Source: DATBLE01 sp046732255
GTDB taxonomy: Bacteria > Actinomycetota > Thermoleophilia > Gaiellales > Gaiellaceae
Assembly: GCA_046732255.1 (NCBI GenBank)
Contig: JBKPMR010000007.1
Span: 1 to 50,656, forward strand
Reading direction: 5' to 3'
DNA: 50,656 nt
Positions within the stretch are counted from its first letter, which is position 1. Each line of letters opens with the position of its first letter. A program made the position numbers and the translations under genes. Below the pieces are notes generated by a model. It did not search any database. It saw only the letters and a list, made by a program, of their open reading frames with translations, and was not told the DNA's origin. Of the stretch, positions 7,029-15,183 are shown in pieces.

Positions 7029-10000
7029 CTAGACCTTCTGGATGTCGAGCGACGCCCCGTCGGCTTGGATGTCCACCGCCAGCGTCTCCGCCTTGATCCA
7101 GTTGCCGTGGCGGTCGGCGAGGTCGGCGTCTGACTGCGGGAGCGTAATGACGATCCGGTCGGTGAGGTCCAGCCCGCGCTCCCTGCGCAGCGCGTTCAGC
7201 GCGTGGATCAGGTCGTATACCCGTCCCTCCTGCTCCAGCTCGTCGTCCAGCTCGAGGTCGAGACCGACCGAGAAGCGCTCCGAGTGGGCCCAGCCCCGCT
7301 CCTTCGCGCGCTCGACCAGAAGCTCGTCCGCTCCCAGCTCCTGCCCAGCCGCGCGGATCTTGCCGTCGCCGAGCTCCTCAAAGTCACCGGCGTCCAGCGC
7401 CGCCTTCACCTCCGGCAGGCGTGGTCCGAGCTTCGGTCCTAGCAGCTTCAGGTTCGGCTTGTAGCTGAACCGCACCGGCGCGTCGTCGAGCAGCACGACC
7501 TCTTTCACGCGGAGCTCCTCTTTGATCTCGTCGGCGTGCCGGGCCGCGGCCTCGGACCCGTACACCGACGCCCGCCGCAGCGGCTGACGGAGCTTCACGT
7601 TCTCTTCGGCGCGGACCTGCCGGCCTAGCTCGACCACCTCGCGGACCTCCGCGACCTCGGAGAGCAGTTGCATGTCCGGCGCCTCCGCGGTCGGCCAGCC
7701 GGCGAGGTGCACCGAGTCGGGCGCATCCTCGCAGGCGCCGGCGACCAGGTTCCGCCAGAGCTCGTCTGCCAGGAACGGCATCAGCGGCGCGACGACACGC
7801 AACGCCTGGGCGAGGGCGTACCAGAGCGTCCGGAACGCCGCCTCGTCGAACGAGTAGAACCGCCGCCGCGACAGGCGGATGTACCAGTTCGACAGGTCGT
7901 CGACGAACGCCTCGAACGCCCGGGTCGCGCGCGGAGTCGCGTACTCGTCGAAGGCGGCGGTCATCTCTGCGACGAGCTGGGCGGTTCGTGCGACGAGCCA
8001 CGTGTCGAGCGGCTGGCCCGTCGGCGGGCCGTCGACGAGATCGGCGTACGCGGGCTGGAACTCTTCGATGTTCGCGTACGTGACGAAGAACCAAGCCGAG
8101 TTCCAGAGCCTGAGCAGGCGGCGCTTGACCTCGGTAGCGGGCCCGTAGCCGAACTTGAGGTTCTGGGCAGGGTTGACCGCGCAGAACTGCCAGCGCATCA
8201 CGTCGGCGCCCATCCGGTCGAACGCCTCGTTCGCGACGATCGCGTTGCCCCAGGAACGGTGCATCTCGCGACCGGTCTCGTCGAGGAGCTTCTCGTAGGT
8301 GAGCACGCGCCTGTACGGAAGCCGTCCCGCGAGCGTCATCGACATGAAGGAGATCGAGTAGAACCAGAGCCGGATCTGCTCGCGCATCTCCGAGATCCAG
8401 TCCGCGGGGAACCACTCCTCCCAGTAGGCGTGGTCGGGGAGATCCGCGCCCGTGAGCCCCGCGGCGGCCCCGGTCCCGTAGCCGTGCTCGATCCACGTCG
8501 GGTTCTCCCACCCGAGCGTGGAGAGCGGGACGATCCCCGCGTCCAGCCAGGCGTCGCCGACCTCCGGGATGCGGGCGACCGGTTCGCCGCAGGACTCACA
8601 CCGGATCCGGATCTCGTCGACCCACGGCCTGTGCAGCTCTTGGAGGCCGTCGAGTGGGTCGACCGCACGCTCCGCCAGCTCCGTCCGGGAACCGATCACG
8701 TTCAACGTCCCGCACGAGCACGGGTAGAACGGCAGCGGCAGACCGAAGTACCGCTTCCGCGAGATGTTCCAGTCGCCCATGTTGCGGAGCCAGTCGTCCA
8801 TCCGCTTCCGGTATTGGGGCGGTGTCCACTCGACCTCCTGATTCGCGGCGAGCAGCGGCTCGCGGATCTCGGCGACGGAGATGAACCAGTCGTCGACGAC
8901 GCGGAAGACGAGCGGCGTTCGGCAGCGCCAGCAGAGCGGGTAGCGGTGGGTGATGCGGCCCGCTTCGACGAGCAGACCGCGGTCGCGAAGCGCCACGATC
9001 ACCGGCTCCTCGACCTCGTCGGTGCTCATCCCCGCGAAGGCGCCGTACTGCGGATAGAAGCGACCGCCCTCGTCGATCGGCACCAGGACCGGCAGGTCAT
9101 GGACCTTCGAGAGCTCGAAGTCCTCGGTGCCCGCGCCCGGCGCGATGTGGACGATGCCCGTGCCTTCGTCGAGCACCACGTCGTCCCAGGGGATCACCCG
9201 GTGGACGACGCCCTCCTGGGGCGCGAGGTCGTCGAACGGGCCGATGTACTCGAGCCCGACCAGCTCATCGCCGCGGGCGATGCGGTCGTACTCACCGCCC
9301 GTCTCGGCCAGCCGCCAACCTCCGTCGCGCAGGCCGTACTCGGCGTCCGGCTTCACCGCGGCGGCGACGTTTGCCGGCAACGTCCACGGTGTCGTCGTCC
9401 AGACGATGAGCGACTCGCCCTCGCGGTCCTTCAGCGGGAAGCGCACGTACAGCGAGGGGTGGTCAAGCTCGTCGTAGTTCTCCCCCGTCCCGAGCTGCTC
9501 GTGCTGCGAGAGCGACGTCCCGCAGCGCGGGCACCACTGCGTCGACCGGTGTCCGAGGAAGAGCCAACTCCGCCGGTGCACCTCCTTCAGGAAGCGCCAG
9601 ATGTACTCGATGTTCGTGTCCGAGAAGGTGTAGTAGTCGTTGTCCCAGTCCATCCACATGCCCAGCCGGCGGGACTGCTGGGTGATCACCTCGGCAAACT
9701 CGGCGACCCGCTCGCGGCAGCGCGCGGCGAACTCCGCGAGTCCGTACGCCTCGATGTCGCGTTTCGAGTTCAGGCCGAGCGACTTCTCGACCTCGACCTC
9801 GACCCAGAGGCCCTGGCAGTCGAAGCCGTTCTGGTAACGCTGGTCGCGGCCGCGCAACGCCTGGTAGCGCTGGAAGACGTCCTTGAGCGTCCGCCCCCAG
9901 GCGTGGTGGACGCCCATCGGGTTGTTCGCCGTGATCGGCCCGTCGACGAAGCTGAAGCGCTCGTTGCCGCTGTTCAGCTCGCGCAGGCGCTCGAACGTCC

Positions 10001-10085
10001 GCTCGGCGTCCCATCGCGCCAGCACGGCCTGCTCGATCGCCGGGTGGTCCGGGACAGCCGGAAGCGGCGCGAACCTGCGTGCCAT
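7029..10085 (-). CDS. ileS: Isoleucyl-tRNA synthetase
   Basis: A 1018-residue class I aminoacyl-tRNA synthetase that charges tRNA-Ile, with an editing domain. The HIGH-type motif is GVHHAWGR near residue 60, the editing-domain stretch TTTPWTLPAN follows near residue 240, and Zn-like Cys pairs occur at CPRCG, CWRC and CESC. The KMSKS-type loop is unusual: EMHRSWGN instead of KMSKSLGN. The C-terminal 250 residues (YKPNLKLLGPKLG onward) resemble the extension found in the long eukaryote-like IleS type. The ATG at 10085 is preceded by the divergent trxA promoter region. Conserved motifs make the call secure. Confidence 0.95.
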   Translation of the reverse strand: MARRFAPLPAVPDHPAIEQAVLARWDAERTFERLRELNSGNERFSFVDGPITANNPMGVHHAWGRTLKDVFQRYQALRGRDQRYQNGFDCQGLWVEVEVEKSLGLNSKRDIEAYGLAEFAARCRERVAEFAEVITQQSRRLGMWMDWDNDYYTFSDTNIEYIWRFLKEVHRRSWLFLGHRSTQWCPRCGTSLSQHEQLGTGENYDELDHPSLYVRFPLKDREGESLIVWTTTPWTLPANVAAAVKPDAEYGLRDGGWRLAETGGEYDRIARGDELVGLEYIGPFDDLAPQEGVVHRVIPWDDVVLDEGTGIVHIAPGAGTEDFELSKVHDLPVLVPIDEGGRFYPQYGAFAGMSTDEVEEPVIVALRDRGLLVEAGRITHRYPLCWRCRTPLVFRVVDDWFISVAEIREPLLAANQEVEWTPPQYRKRMDDWLRNMGDWNISRKRYFGLPLPFYPCSCGTLNVIGSRTELAERAVDPLDGLQELHRPWVDEIRIRCESCGEPVARIPEVGDAWLDAGIVPLSTLGWENPTWIEHGYGTGAAAGLTGADLPDHAYWEEWFPADWISEMREQIRLWFYSISFMSMTLAGRLPYRRVLTYEKLLDETGREMHRSWGNAIVANEAFDRMGADVMRWQFCAVNPAQNLKFGYGPATEVKRRLLRLWNSAWFFVTYANIEEFQPAYADLVDGPPTGQPLDTWLVARTAQLVAEMTAAFDEYATPRATRAFEAFVDDLSNWYIRLSRRRFYSFDEAAFRTLWYALAQALRVVAPLMPFLADELWRNLVAGACEDAPDSVHLAGWPTAEAPDMQLLSEVAEVREVVELGRQVRAEENVKLRQPLRRASVYGSEAAARHADEIKEELRVKEVVLLDDAPVRFSYKPNLKLLGPKLGPRLPEVKAALDAGDFEELGDGKIRAAGQELGADELLVERAKERGWAHSERFSVGLDLELDDELEQEGRVYDLIHALNALRRERGLDLTDRIVITLPQSDADLADRHGNWIKAETLAVDIQADGASLDIQKV

Positions 10086-10192
10086 GGGATCGATTCTAGG
10101 TGGGCCCGAACCGCTTCGAATGCGTCAGGCCGGGGAAGGGTTCAGCCGATACGCTCGTTACCACTTGGTGATCCCAGAAATTAGGTAAGACC

Positions 10193-10200
10193 GAAAGGAA
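10193..10200 (+). promoter_or_regulatory. Ribosome binding site of trxA
   Basis: GAAAGGAA ends 4 nt before the ATG at 10205. It fixes the thioredoxin start and contrasts with the many starts in this window that have no Shine-Dalgarno sequence. Confidence 0.6.
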
Positions 10201-10204
10201 CCGA

Positions 10205-10531
10205 ATGTCCACCGTAGTAACGACGCAGAGCTTCGAGCAGGAGGTCCTCCAGAGCGACAAGCCGGTGATCGTCGACTTCTGGGCCGAATGGTGCGGGCCC
10301 TGCCACGCCGTCGCTCCCGTCCTGGACAAGATCGTCGAGGAGCGGGCAGACGAGCTGAAGCTCGTGAAGATCAACGTCGACGAGGAGCAGGAGCTGATGA
10401 TCCGTTACGGCGTCCAGTCGATCCCGACGATCATCCTCTTCAAGGAAGGCGCTCCTGCGGCGGCCGTGATCGGCGCCCAGCCGAAGGGCGCGATCGAGCG
10501 CGGCCTCGGGCTCGTCGAAGCAGCCGCCTAA
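10205..10531 (+). CDS. trxA: Thioredoxin
   Basis: A 108-residue cytosolic thioredoxin with the active site WAEWCGPC (Cys30 and Cys33), the buried Asp in VDFW, and the cis-proline in SIPTIILF, all at standard positions. It reduces protein disulfides and would need a thioredoxin reductase encoded elsewhere. It is a possible reductant for the peroxiredoxin at 15.2 kb. The gene is single, divergent from ileS and convergent with the Nudix gene, with only 9 nt between the stops. Confidence 0.95.
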   Translation: MSTVVTTQSFEQEVLQSDKPVIVDFWAEWCGPCHAVAPVLDKIVEERADELKLVKINVDEEQELMIRYGVQSIPTIILFKEGAPAAAVIGAQPKGAIERGLGLVEAAA

Positions 10532-10540
10532 GACCTTTCT

Positions 10541-11119
10541 CTAGCCCATACGAACGTCAGGCCCCTGCCCCTTCGGGTCAGGGCCGAAACGGATGCGGCC
10601 CGCGTGGCGGGCCGCGCCGCTCTCTTCCAGCCAGCGCTCGAGCGGCTCCGCCATCGCGATGTCTTCCATCGCCGGCAGCTCGTCGCGCGCGAACCACGCG
10701 AGCTCGGAGACGTCGTCGGCGGCCTGAGGAGTGCCGCCGACGATCCGAGCGAGCCAGACGAGGTTGAGCACCGTCCTGGTGCCCGGCCCGTCGCCGTACG
10801 GAACGAGGAACGCTCCGAACCACTCGGCCGGCTCGACTTCGAGCCCGGTTTCCTCGAGCAGCTCGCGGCGCAGGCCGTCCAGCGGATGCTCCTCCTCGCC
10901 GAGGAAGCCGCCGGGGAGGTCCCACATCCCGGCATAGGGCTCCCAGCGCCTGCGGGTGAGCAGGATCCGGCCGTCGCCGTCGACCAGCAGTGCGCACACC
11001 GCGGGCGCCGGGTTCGCGTACGCGATGTACCCGCACGCGGCGCACACTGCGCGACCGTCCGCCGGCACGATCTCGGCGCCGCAGCGCGGGCAGTGATGCC
11101 AATCGTCGAAGAGGCCCAC
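10541..11119 (-). CDS. Nudix hydrolase with N-terminal zinc ribbon
   Basis: A 192-residue protein that starts with a zinc-ribbon-like CPRC...CAAC cluster (Cys10, 13, 26, 29) and continues with a Nudix fold. The Nudix box is seen in GGFLGEEEHPLDGL plus RRELLEETGLEV. The arrangement recalls NudC-like and ADP-ribose pyrophosphatase-like enzymes that cleave nucleoside diphosphate derivatives; the short N-terminal part argues against full-length NADH pyrophosphatase. Substrate is unknown. Only 13 nt separate its start from the divergent cyclic-nucleotide-binding gene, so the promoters must overlap or the transcripts are leaderless. Confidence 0.85.
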   Translation of the reverse strand: MGLFDDWHHCPRCGAEIVPADGRAVCAACGYIAYANPAPAVCALLVDGDGRILLTRRRWEPYAGMWDLPGGFLGEEEHPLDGLRRELLEETGLEVEPAEWFGAFLVPYGDGPGTRTVLNLVWLARIVGGTPQAADDVSELAWFARDELPAMEDIAMAEPLERWLEESGAARHAGRIRFGPDPKGQGPDVRMG

Positions 11120-11132
11120 GCAGGCAGTATGT

Positions 11133-11495
11133 GTGTCGATGCCGATCCGTGAGCACGAGTTCAGCCGCGTCGGGCTGCTCGCCGAGCTCCCCGGCGAGCA
11201 GCTCCGGAGGCTGTCCGAACGAATGCGCCGCCATCAGATTCCCGGCGGCGCCGCGGTCCTGCAGGAAGGCGACGAAGGCGAGCGCTTCTTCGTCGTCCTC
11301 TCGGGAATGCTCGCCGTCAGCCAGGAGAACCGCGGTGCCGTATCGGTACTCAAGCCGGGCGACTACTTCGGCGAGGTCGCGCTGACGATGGACGTGCCGC
11401 GGACCGCTTCGATCCGTGCGCTGACGCCGGCGGTCGTCGCGAGCTGCGACCGCGAGACGTTCGACGAGTTCGTCCGGCCGCTGTTCAGCGACTGA
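11133..11495 (+). CDS. Cyclic-nucleotide-binding-domain protein
   Basis: A 120-residue stand-alone cNMP-binding beta-roll. The phosphate-binding cassette reads DYFGEVALTMDVPRTASIRA, with the Glu and Arg that in CAP-family proteins hold the cyclic nucleotide. No DNA-binding or output domain is attached, so it is either a ligand-dependent partner protein or a degenerate binder. Start GTG at 11133 (an ATG at 11139 is possible). Its stop overlaps the convergent lipoprotein gene by 11 nt. Confidence 0.82.
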   Translation: MSMPIREHEFSRVGLLAELPGEQLRRLSERMRRHQIPGGAAVLQEGDEGERFFVVLSGMLAVSQENRGAVSVLKPGDYFGEVALTMDVPRTASIRALTPAVVASCDRETFDEFVRPLFSD

Positions 11496-12000
11496 GCCTG
11501 GCGAGCAGCCGGCCCCGCAGAGACGGCTCGAAGCCCCGGGCGGAGACGAGTTCGACGAGCGTCAGCCTCGGCCCGCGGCCAAGCAAGTAGATCTCGACCG
11601 AATCGCTCCCCGAACCGGTCGGCCGTGGCACCCGCAGGCGGAGCCCGACGCCGGGCCCGCGGCCCACCGTGTCGCCGCGGAAGGCGCGCTCGAGCTCGCG
11701 CTGGTAGTCGTCGCCGGCCCCCCGCTTCTGCGCCTCCGCGGCCTCCTTCGAGTGGGCGAAGACGAAGGTGGTCGATCGGACCGCAGCGCCGGTCCTCACC
11801 AATGCCTTGTGGTCGGACCGGGCGACTACGTGGAGGCCGTGAAGGTCAGGCGCGAGCTGAGAGATGCCGGGCGGGTCGTCGACCGACCGCCATCCCGGCA
11901 TGGCACCTGCCGGGAGCTTGGTCGTGGCTGTGGGGACGGATTCGCCACCGCAGCCGGCGGAGGCCGAGGCCGCCAAGGCCACCAGCAAAGCTAGTAACAC
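11485..12000 (-). CDS. Secreted lipoprotein of unknown function
   Basis: A 171-residue protein with a short signal (LLALLVALAASASAGC) and a lipobox ending at Cys17. The mature chain starts low-complexity (GGESVPTATTKL) and has a mixed alpha/beta region with no domain I recognise. The long open frame upstream of 12000 is antisense to other genes. GTG at 12000 is the first usable start after the inter-gene gap, and that codon lies inside a perfect 23-nt palindrome. A factor binding there could block both transcription and the start. Confidence 0.7.
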   Translation of the reverse strand: MLLALLVALAASASAGCGGESVPTATTKLPAGAMPGWRSVDDPPGISQLAPDLHGLHVVARSDHKALVRTGAAVRSTTFVFAHSKEAAEAQKRGAGDDYQRELERAFRGDTVGRGPGVGLRLRVPRPTGSGSDSVEIYLLGRGPRLTLVELVSARGFEPSLRGRLLARLSR

Positions 12001-12012
12001 AGTGTTACTAGC
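11990..12012. promoter_or_regulatory. Operator-like palindrome 1 over a start codon
   Basis: GCTAGTAACAC at 11990-12000 and GTGTTACTAGC at 12002-12012 are perfect inverted repeats around one base. The GTG start codon of the lipoprotein gene (12000-11998) is part of it. The core GTAACACnGTGTTAC recurs at 12049-12063. The size and symmetry suit a dimeric repressor such as a TetR- or GntR-type protein; the factor is not identified. Confidence 0.6.
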
Positions 12013-12048
12013 TCGAAAAGGCGCGGAGCGTCGGGCCCTTGGGAGCTT

Positions 12049-12063
12049 GTAACACTGTGTTAC
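12049..12063. promoter_or_regulatory. Operator-like palindrome 2 (GTAACACTGTGTTAC)
   Basis: A perfect 7-bp inverted repeat around a T, with the same core as the palindrome at 11990-12012 and its centre 55 bp away. Both lie in the 83-nt gap between the serine hydrolase stop and the lipoprotein start, which is AT-richer than its surroundings. This fits a two-site operator. Confidence 0.6.
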
Positions 12064-12083
12064 TTGGGGGATCCGGCGCAGGC

Positions 12084-12893
12084 TCACCGACCGAGCTCCG
12101 CGAGCACCCCGTCCGACAGCGCCGGCCATGCCGTCTTTGACCAGTCGCCGAAGTCGAGGTCGGTGAGACAGCAGAGGGCGACCCGTGCCTCCGGGTCGAC
12201 CCAGACGAACGTCCCGCTGCGCCCGAAGTGGCCGAAGGTCCGGGGCGAGTTCCGCCTGCCCGTCCAGTGCGGCGACTTGCCGTCGCGCAACTCGATGCCG
12301 AGGCCCCAGTCGTTCGGCTCCTGCCGGCCGAAGCCCGGGAGGACGCCGATCAGCCCGGGGAACTGGACCGACGTCGCCTCCGCCAGGGTCTCGGCGGCGA
12401 CCAGCGACGGCGTCAGCAGCTCGCCGGCGAACGCGAGCAGGTCGTCGAGCGAGCCGTACAGCCCGGAGCCCGGCCGGCCCTCGTATCGAGCCGCCAGGCC
12501 GAGCGGCTCGAGCACCGCCGCCCGCAAGTAGTCGGCGAACGGCATCTCCGCGTTGTCGGCCAGGGCCTGCCCGAGGAGGTCGAAGCCATAGTCGGAGTAG
12601 ATCCGGCGTTCCCCCGGCCGTGCGATCGGGCTGCCGCCCTGGAGCGGGAGCCCCGAGGCGTGCGCAAGGAGGTGCCGGAACGTCGAGCCGCGGGGCCCGG
12701 CCGGCCCGTCGAGGTCGATCGCGCCCTCCTCGGCCGCGACCAGGCAGGCCAGCGCGGTCACAGGCTTCGTCACCGATGCCCAGCGGTAGACGCGATCGCG
12801 GTAACCGTGGACCGCGACCGGGGCCTGTTCGGACGCGACGCCGACCGAGACGTGCTCGGCCGGCCAGCCCTCGACGGCTCGCAACGCGTCCAC
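12084..12893 (-). CDS. Serine hydrolase, beta-lactamase class C / PBP4-like family
   Basis: A 269-residue protein of the class C beta-lactamase-like superfamily. The nucleophile motif SxxK is seen in WASVTKPV and the YxN-like motif in IYSDYGF; a late HFGRSGTF segment occupies the place of the third motif. No signal peptide is evident, so it is probably a cytosolic esterase or amidase rather than a periplasmic lactamase. The open frame extends antisense over the RidA gene; GTG at 12893 was chosen because homology begins just after it. It is divergent from RidA with 19 nt between starts. Confidence 0.8.
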   Translation of the reverse strand: MDALRAVEGWPAEHVSVGVASEQAPVAVHGYRDRVYRWASVTKPVTALACLVAAEEGAIDLDGPAGPRGSTFRHLLAHASGLPLQGGSPIARPGERRIYSDYGFDLLGQALADNAEMPFADYLRAAVLEPLGLAARYEGRPGSGLYGSLDDLLAFAGELLTPSLVAAETLAEATSVQFPGLIGVLPGFGRQEPNDWGLGIELRDGKSPHWTGRRNSPRTFGHFGRSGTFVWVDPEARVALCCLTDLDFGDWSKTAWPALSDGVLAELGR

Positions 12894-12900
12894 TTCGTTG

Positions 12901-12906
12901 GATACT
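12901..12906 (+). promoter_or_regulatory. -10 box before the RidA gene (GATACT)
   Basis: GATACT ends 6 nt before the GTG at 12913, the distance expected for a leaderless start. It favours 12913 over the in-frame TTG at 12898. Confidence 0.35.
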
Positions 12907-12912
12907 AGGGTC

Positions 12913-13293
12913 GTGGAGCGGCAGCGCATCGCATCCGGCTCGCCGTACGAGCCGATCATGGGCTTCTCCCGCGCCGTGCGCGCCGGACAACACGTCTTCG
13001 TCGCCGGCACCGCGCCGGTGATGCCCGAAGGCGTCGAGCTCCCACCCGACGCCCACGGCCAGGCAGCGCGCTGCCTGGAGATCATCGTCGGCGCGTTGCG
13101 CGAGGCCGGAGCCGAGCCCGAGCACGTCGTGCGCACCCGCATCTTCGCGACCTCCGCCGACGACTTCGACGAGATCGCCCGCGCGCACGGCGCCGTTTTC
13201 CGCGACGTGCGGCCCGTGTGCACCTACGTCGTCACGCAGCTGCTCGACCCCCGCTGGCGAGTGGAGATCGAGGCGGAGGCGCTGGTGCCGTGA
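12913..13293 (+). CDS. RidA family (YjgF/UK114) protein
   Basis: A 126-residue RidA-like protein. Family members form trimers that hydrolyse reactive enamine/imine intermediates from PLP enzymes. Characteristic parts are the N-terminal SGSPYEPIMGFSRAVRAG, VFVAGTAPV, the Arg in VVRTRIFAT and the C-terminal VEIEAEALV. The start at 12913 follows the upstream -10 box. The stop overlaps the GTG of the next gene (GTGA), so the YbdK-type ligase is probably translated by coupling. Confidence 0.88.
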   Translation: MERQRIASGSPYEPIMGFSRAVRAGQHVFVAGTAPVMPEGVELPPDAHGQAARCLEIIVGALREAGAEPEHVVRTRIFATSADDFDEIARAHGAVFRDVRPVCTYVVTQLLDPRWRVEIEAEALVP

Positions 13294-14498
13294 AGCAGGC
13301 GATCCCGCCCTCGATCACGGGCAAGGGCGCGGGGTTCGGCTTCGCGCAGGGCGGCAGCGTGCTCGACCACAGCTTCGGGAAGGGCGACCCGTACACGCTC
13401 GGCGTCGAGGAGGAGTACATGCTGCTCGACGGGGAGACGCTCGACCTCGTCCAGCACGTCGACACGGTGCTCGCCGCAGTCGCGGGGCACGAGCTCGAGG
13501 GCAGGATCAACCCGGAGCTGATGCAGTCGGTGATCGAGATCACGACGCCGGTCTGCCGGACCCCGGCCGACGTGGAACGCAACCTGACGGAGCTCCGTGC
13601 TTACGTCGCGTCGGTCGCGGCCGAGCAGGGAATGCGGGTCGGCTCGGCGGGCACCCATCCGTTCAGCCTGTTCGAGCGACAGCGGATCACGGCGCGCGAC
13701 CGGTACCACAACCTCGTCGACCAGATGCAGTACGTCGCCCGGCGCGAGCTGATCTTCGGGATGCACGTCCACGTCGCCGTCGACGGGCCCGAGAAGGCGA
13801 TCCAGGTCGTGAACGGACTCTTGGTCCACCTGCCCCAGCTGCTCGGGTTGACCGCAAGCTCGCCGTTCTGGCGCGGCGAGCCGACCGGGCTCGCGTCCAG
13901 CCGCCAGATGGTGTTCGCCGCGTTCCCGCGGTCGGGACCTCCCCCACGCTTCCGCGACTACGCCGACTACGCCGAGGTGGTCGGCCAGCTCGAGCGCACC
14001 GGCTGCATCGCCGACTACACCCACATCTGGTGGGACATCCGGCTGCACCCGAGGCTCGGGACGGTCGAGATCCGGATCTGCGACGCGGTCACGCGCGTCG
14101 AGGACGCGGTCACCGTCGCCGCCTTCTGCCAGGCGCTCGTCAAGCTCTACTCCGAGCAGTTCGACCGGAACGAGGAGATCCCGTCCTACCACCGGATCCT
14201 GACCGCCGAGAACAAGTGGCTCGCCGCCCGCTACGGGTTGGAGGCGCCCGTGATCGACCTCGCGACCGGGCGGCGGAACCGTGTTCCGGTCGCGCAGCTG
14301 ATCCGCAGGACGCTGCGCGACGTCGAGCCGCATGCGCGGGAACTTGGGTCGGAGGGAGAGCTGGAGGGAATTCGCGCGATCCTCGCCCGCGGCAACGGCG
14401 CCGACCGGCAGCTGCGCGTGTACAACGCCAACCGCGACATCGTCGAGGTCGTGCAGGAGATCGCGGACGCGACGGAGGCCGTCCCGGCCAGAGCGTAG
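13290..14498 (+). CDS. YbdK-type carboxylate-amine ligase (glutamate-cysteine ligase 2 family)
   Basis: A 402-residue member of the GCS2 family, ATP-dependent enzymes joining a carboxylate to an amine (weak gamma-glutamyl-cysteine ligase activity in E. coli YbdK). Visible signatures are TLGVEEEYMLLD, INPELMQSVIEITTPVC, the HVHVAV metal-site segment and WWDIRLHPRLGTVEIRICD. GTG at 13290 overlaps the RidA stop by 4 nt; an internal GTG at 13359 would give 379 residues, closer to the usual length, so the start is uncertain. It could make a low-molecular-weight thiol precursor, but this is unproven. Confidence 0.88.
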   Translation: MKQAIPPSITGKGAGFGFAQGGSVLDHSFGKGDPYTLGVEEEYMLLDGETLDLVQHVDTVLAAVAGHELEGRINPELMQSVIEITTPVCRTPADVERNLTELRAYVASVAAEQGMRVGSAGTHPFSLFERQRITARDRYHNLVDQMQYVARRELIFGMHVHVAVDGPEKAIQVVNGLLVHLPQLLGLTASSPFWRGEPTGLASSRQMVFAAFPRSGPPPRFRDYADYAEVVGQLERTGCIADYTHIWWDIRLHPRLGTVEIRICDAVTRVEDAVTVAAFCQALVKLYSEQFDRNEEIPSYHRILTAENKWLAARYGLEAPVIDLATGRRNRVPVAQLIRRTLRDVEPHARELGSEGELEGIRAILARGNGADRQLRVYNANRDIVEVVQEIADATEAVPARA

Positions 14499-14501
14499 GG
14501 T
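14496..14501 (+). promoter_or_regulatory. -10 box (TAGGGT) before the propeller-like gene
   Basis: TAGGGT overlaps the stop of the ligase gene and ends 7 nt before the GTG at 14509. It may give a separate leaderless transcript inside the run of forward genes. Confidence 0.35.
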
Positions 14502-14508
14502 TCCGGGC

Positions 14509-15183
14509 GTGCTCAGGCTCTTGATCGTCTGGGCCGCTTTCGCGGCCCAGCCGGCAGTCGTGCTGCCACGGCCACCTTTCCCTGCGCCCGCAACGAGCGC
14601 CGGAACCGGCGCGGTCCACTTCCAGGTCGTCTCGTCAGTCGCCGCCGACCCGGCCCGATCGGTCCGCTCGCCGTCGCCGCGCCCGCTCCGGCTCGAAGGA
14701 CGGGACGGCGCGACACGGCACGTCGTCGTCGCGCCGGGGCGCTGGGGGTACGACTTCCGTCGGTACGCGTGGCCGCCGAAGATCGCACCGGGCGAGCGCG
14801 AGTTCGTCTACGAGGAGACCGTGTACGTGAAGGAGGCCGCGGGACTCCTGTTCGTCGAGACGGCCCATTCAACCTTCGCGAAGTCCTCTTCCGGCCAGAA
14901 CGCCTACCTGAACGCGGTCGACCTGAAAACGCGGAAGCTCCGCTGGCGCAGTCCCGCGCTCGTCGCCAACGCCGGCAACTTCGTCCTGCTGAACGACACG
15001 ATCGTTTCCGGGTACGGCTTTACCGACGAGCCCGACTACCTGTACGCGATCGACCGGGCATCCGGCCGGGTGAAGGGACGGCTCCTGCTCCCGAGCTCTC
15101 CGGAGCGGATCGCCCGCCACGGCAACGTCCTCACCGTCGACACCTACGACCACCGGCTCACGGTCCGGGTGACCGGCGCGTGA
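14509..15183 (+). CDS. Exported protein with PQQ/propeller-like repeats
   Basis: A 224-residue protein with a hydrophobic N-terminus (LRLLIVWAAFAAQPAVV) and a C-terminal half of beta-propeller-like blades: LNAVDLKTRKLRW and LYAIDRASGRVKG are two blades of the PQQ-binding type. Only part of a full propeller is present, so it may associate with another protein or be a short divergent form. The function is unknown. GTG at 14509; the stop shares one base with the ATG of the peroxiredoxin gene (TGATG), so the two are translationally coupled. Confidence 0.65.
   Translation: MLRLLIVWAAFAAQPAVVLPRPPFPAPATSAGTGAVHFQVVSSVAADPARSVRSPSPRPLRLEGRDGATRHVVVAPGRWGYDFRRYAWPPKIAPGEREFVYEETVYVKEAAGLLFVETAHSTFAKSSSGQNAYLNAVDLKTRKLRWRSPALVANAGNFVLLNDTIVSGYGFTDEPDYLYAIDRASGRVKGRLLLPSSPERIARHGNVLTVDTYDHRLTVRVTGA

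Noticed and set aside
7668..10184. Open frame of 838 codons on the forward strand across ileS
   Set aside because: Antisense to the well-conserved ileS; composition is Arg/Asp/Glu-rich with no domain, typical of GC-rich shadow frames.
12898..12912. RidA start at TTG 12898
   Set aside because: The added residues are not conserved and would place the start upstream of, or within, the -10 box at 12901-12906; GTG 12913 fits better.
13224..14333. Reverse open frame of 369 codons
   Set aside because: Antisense shadow of the YbdK-type ligase gene; no family features.
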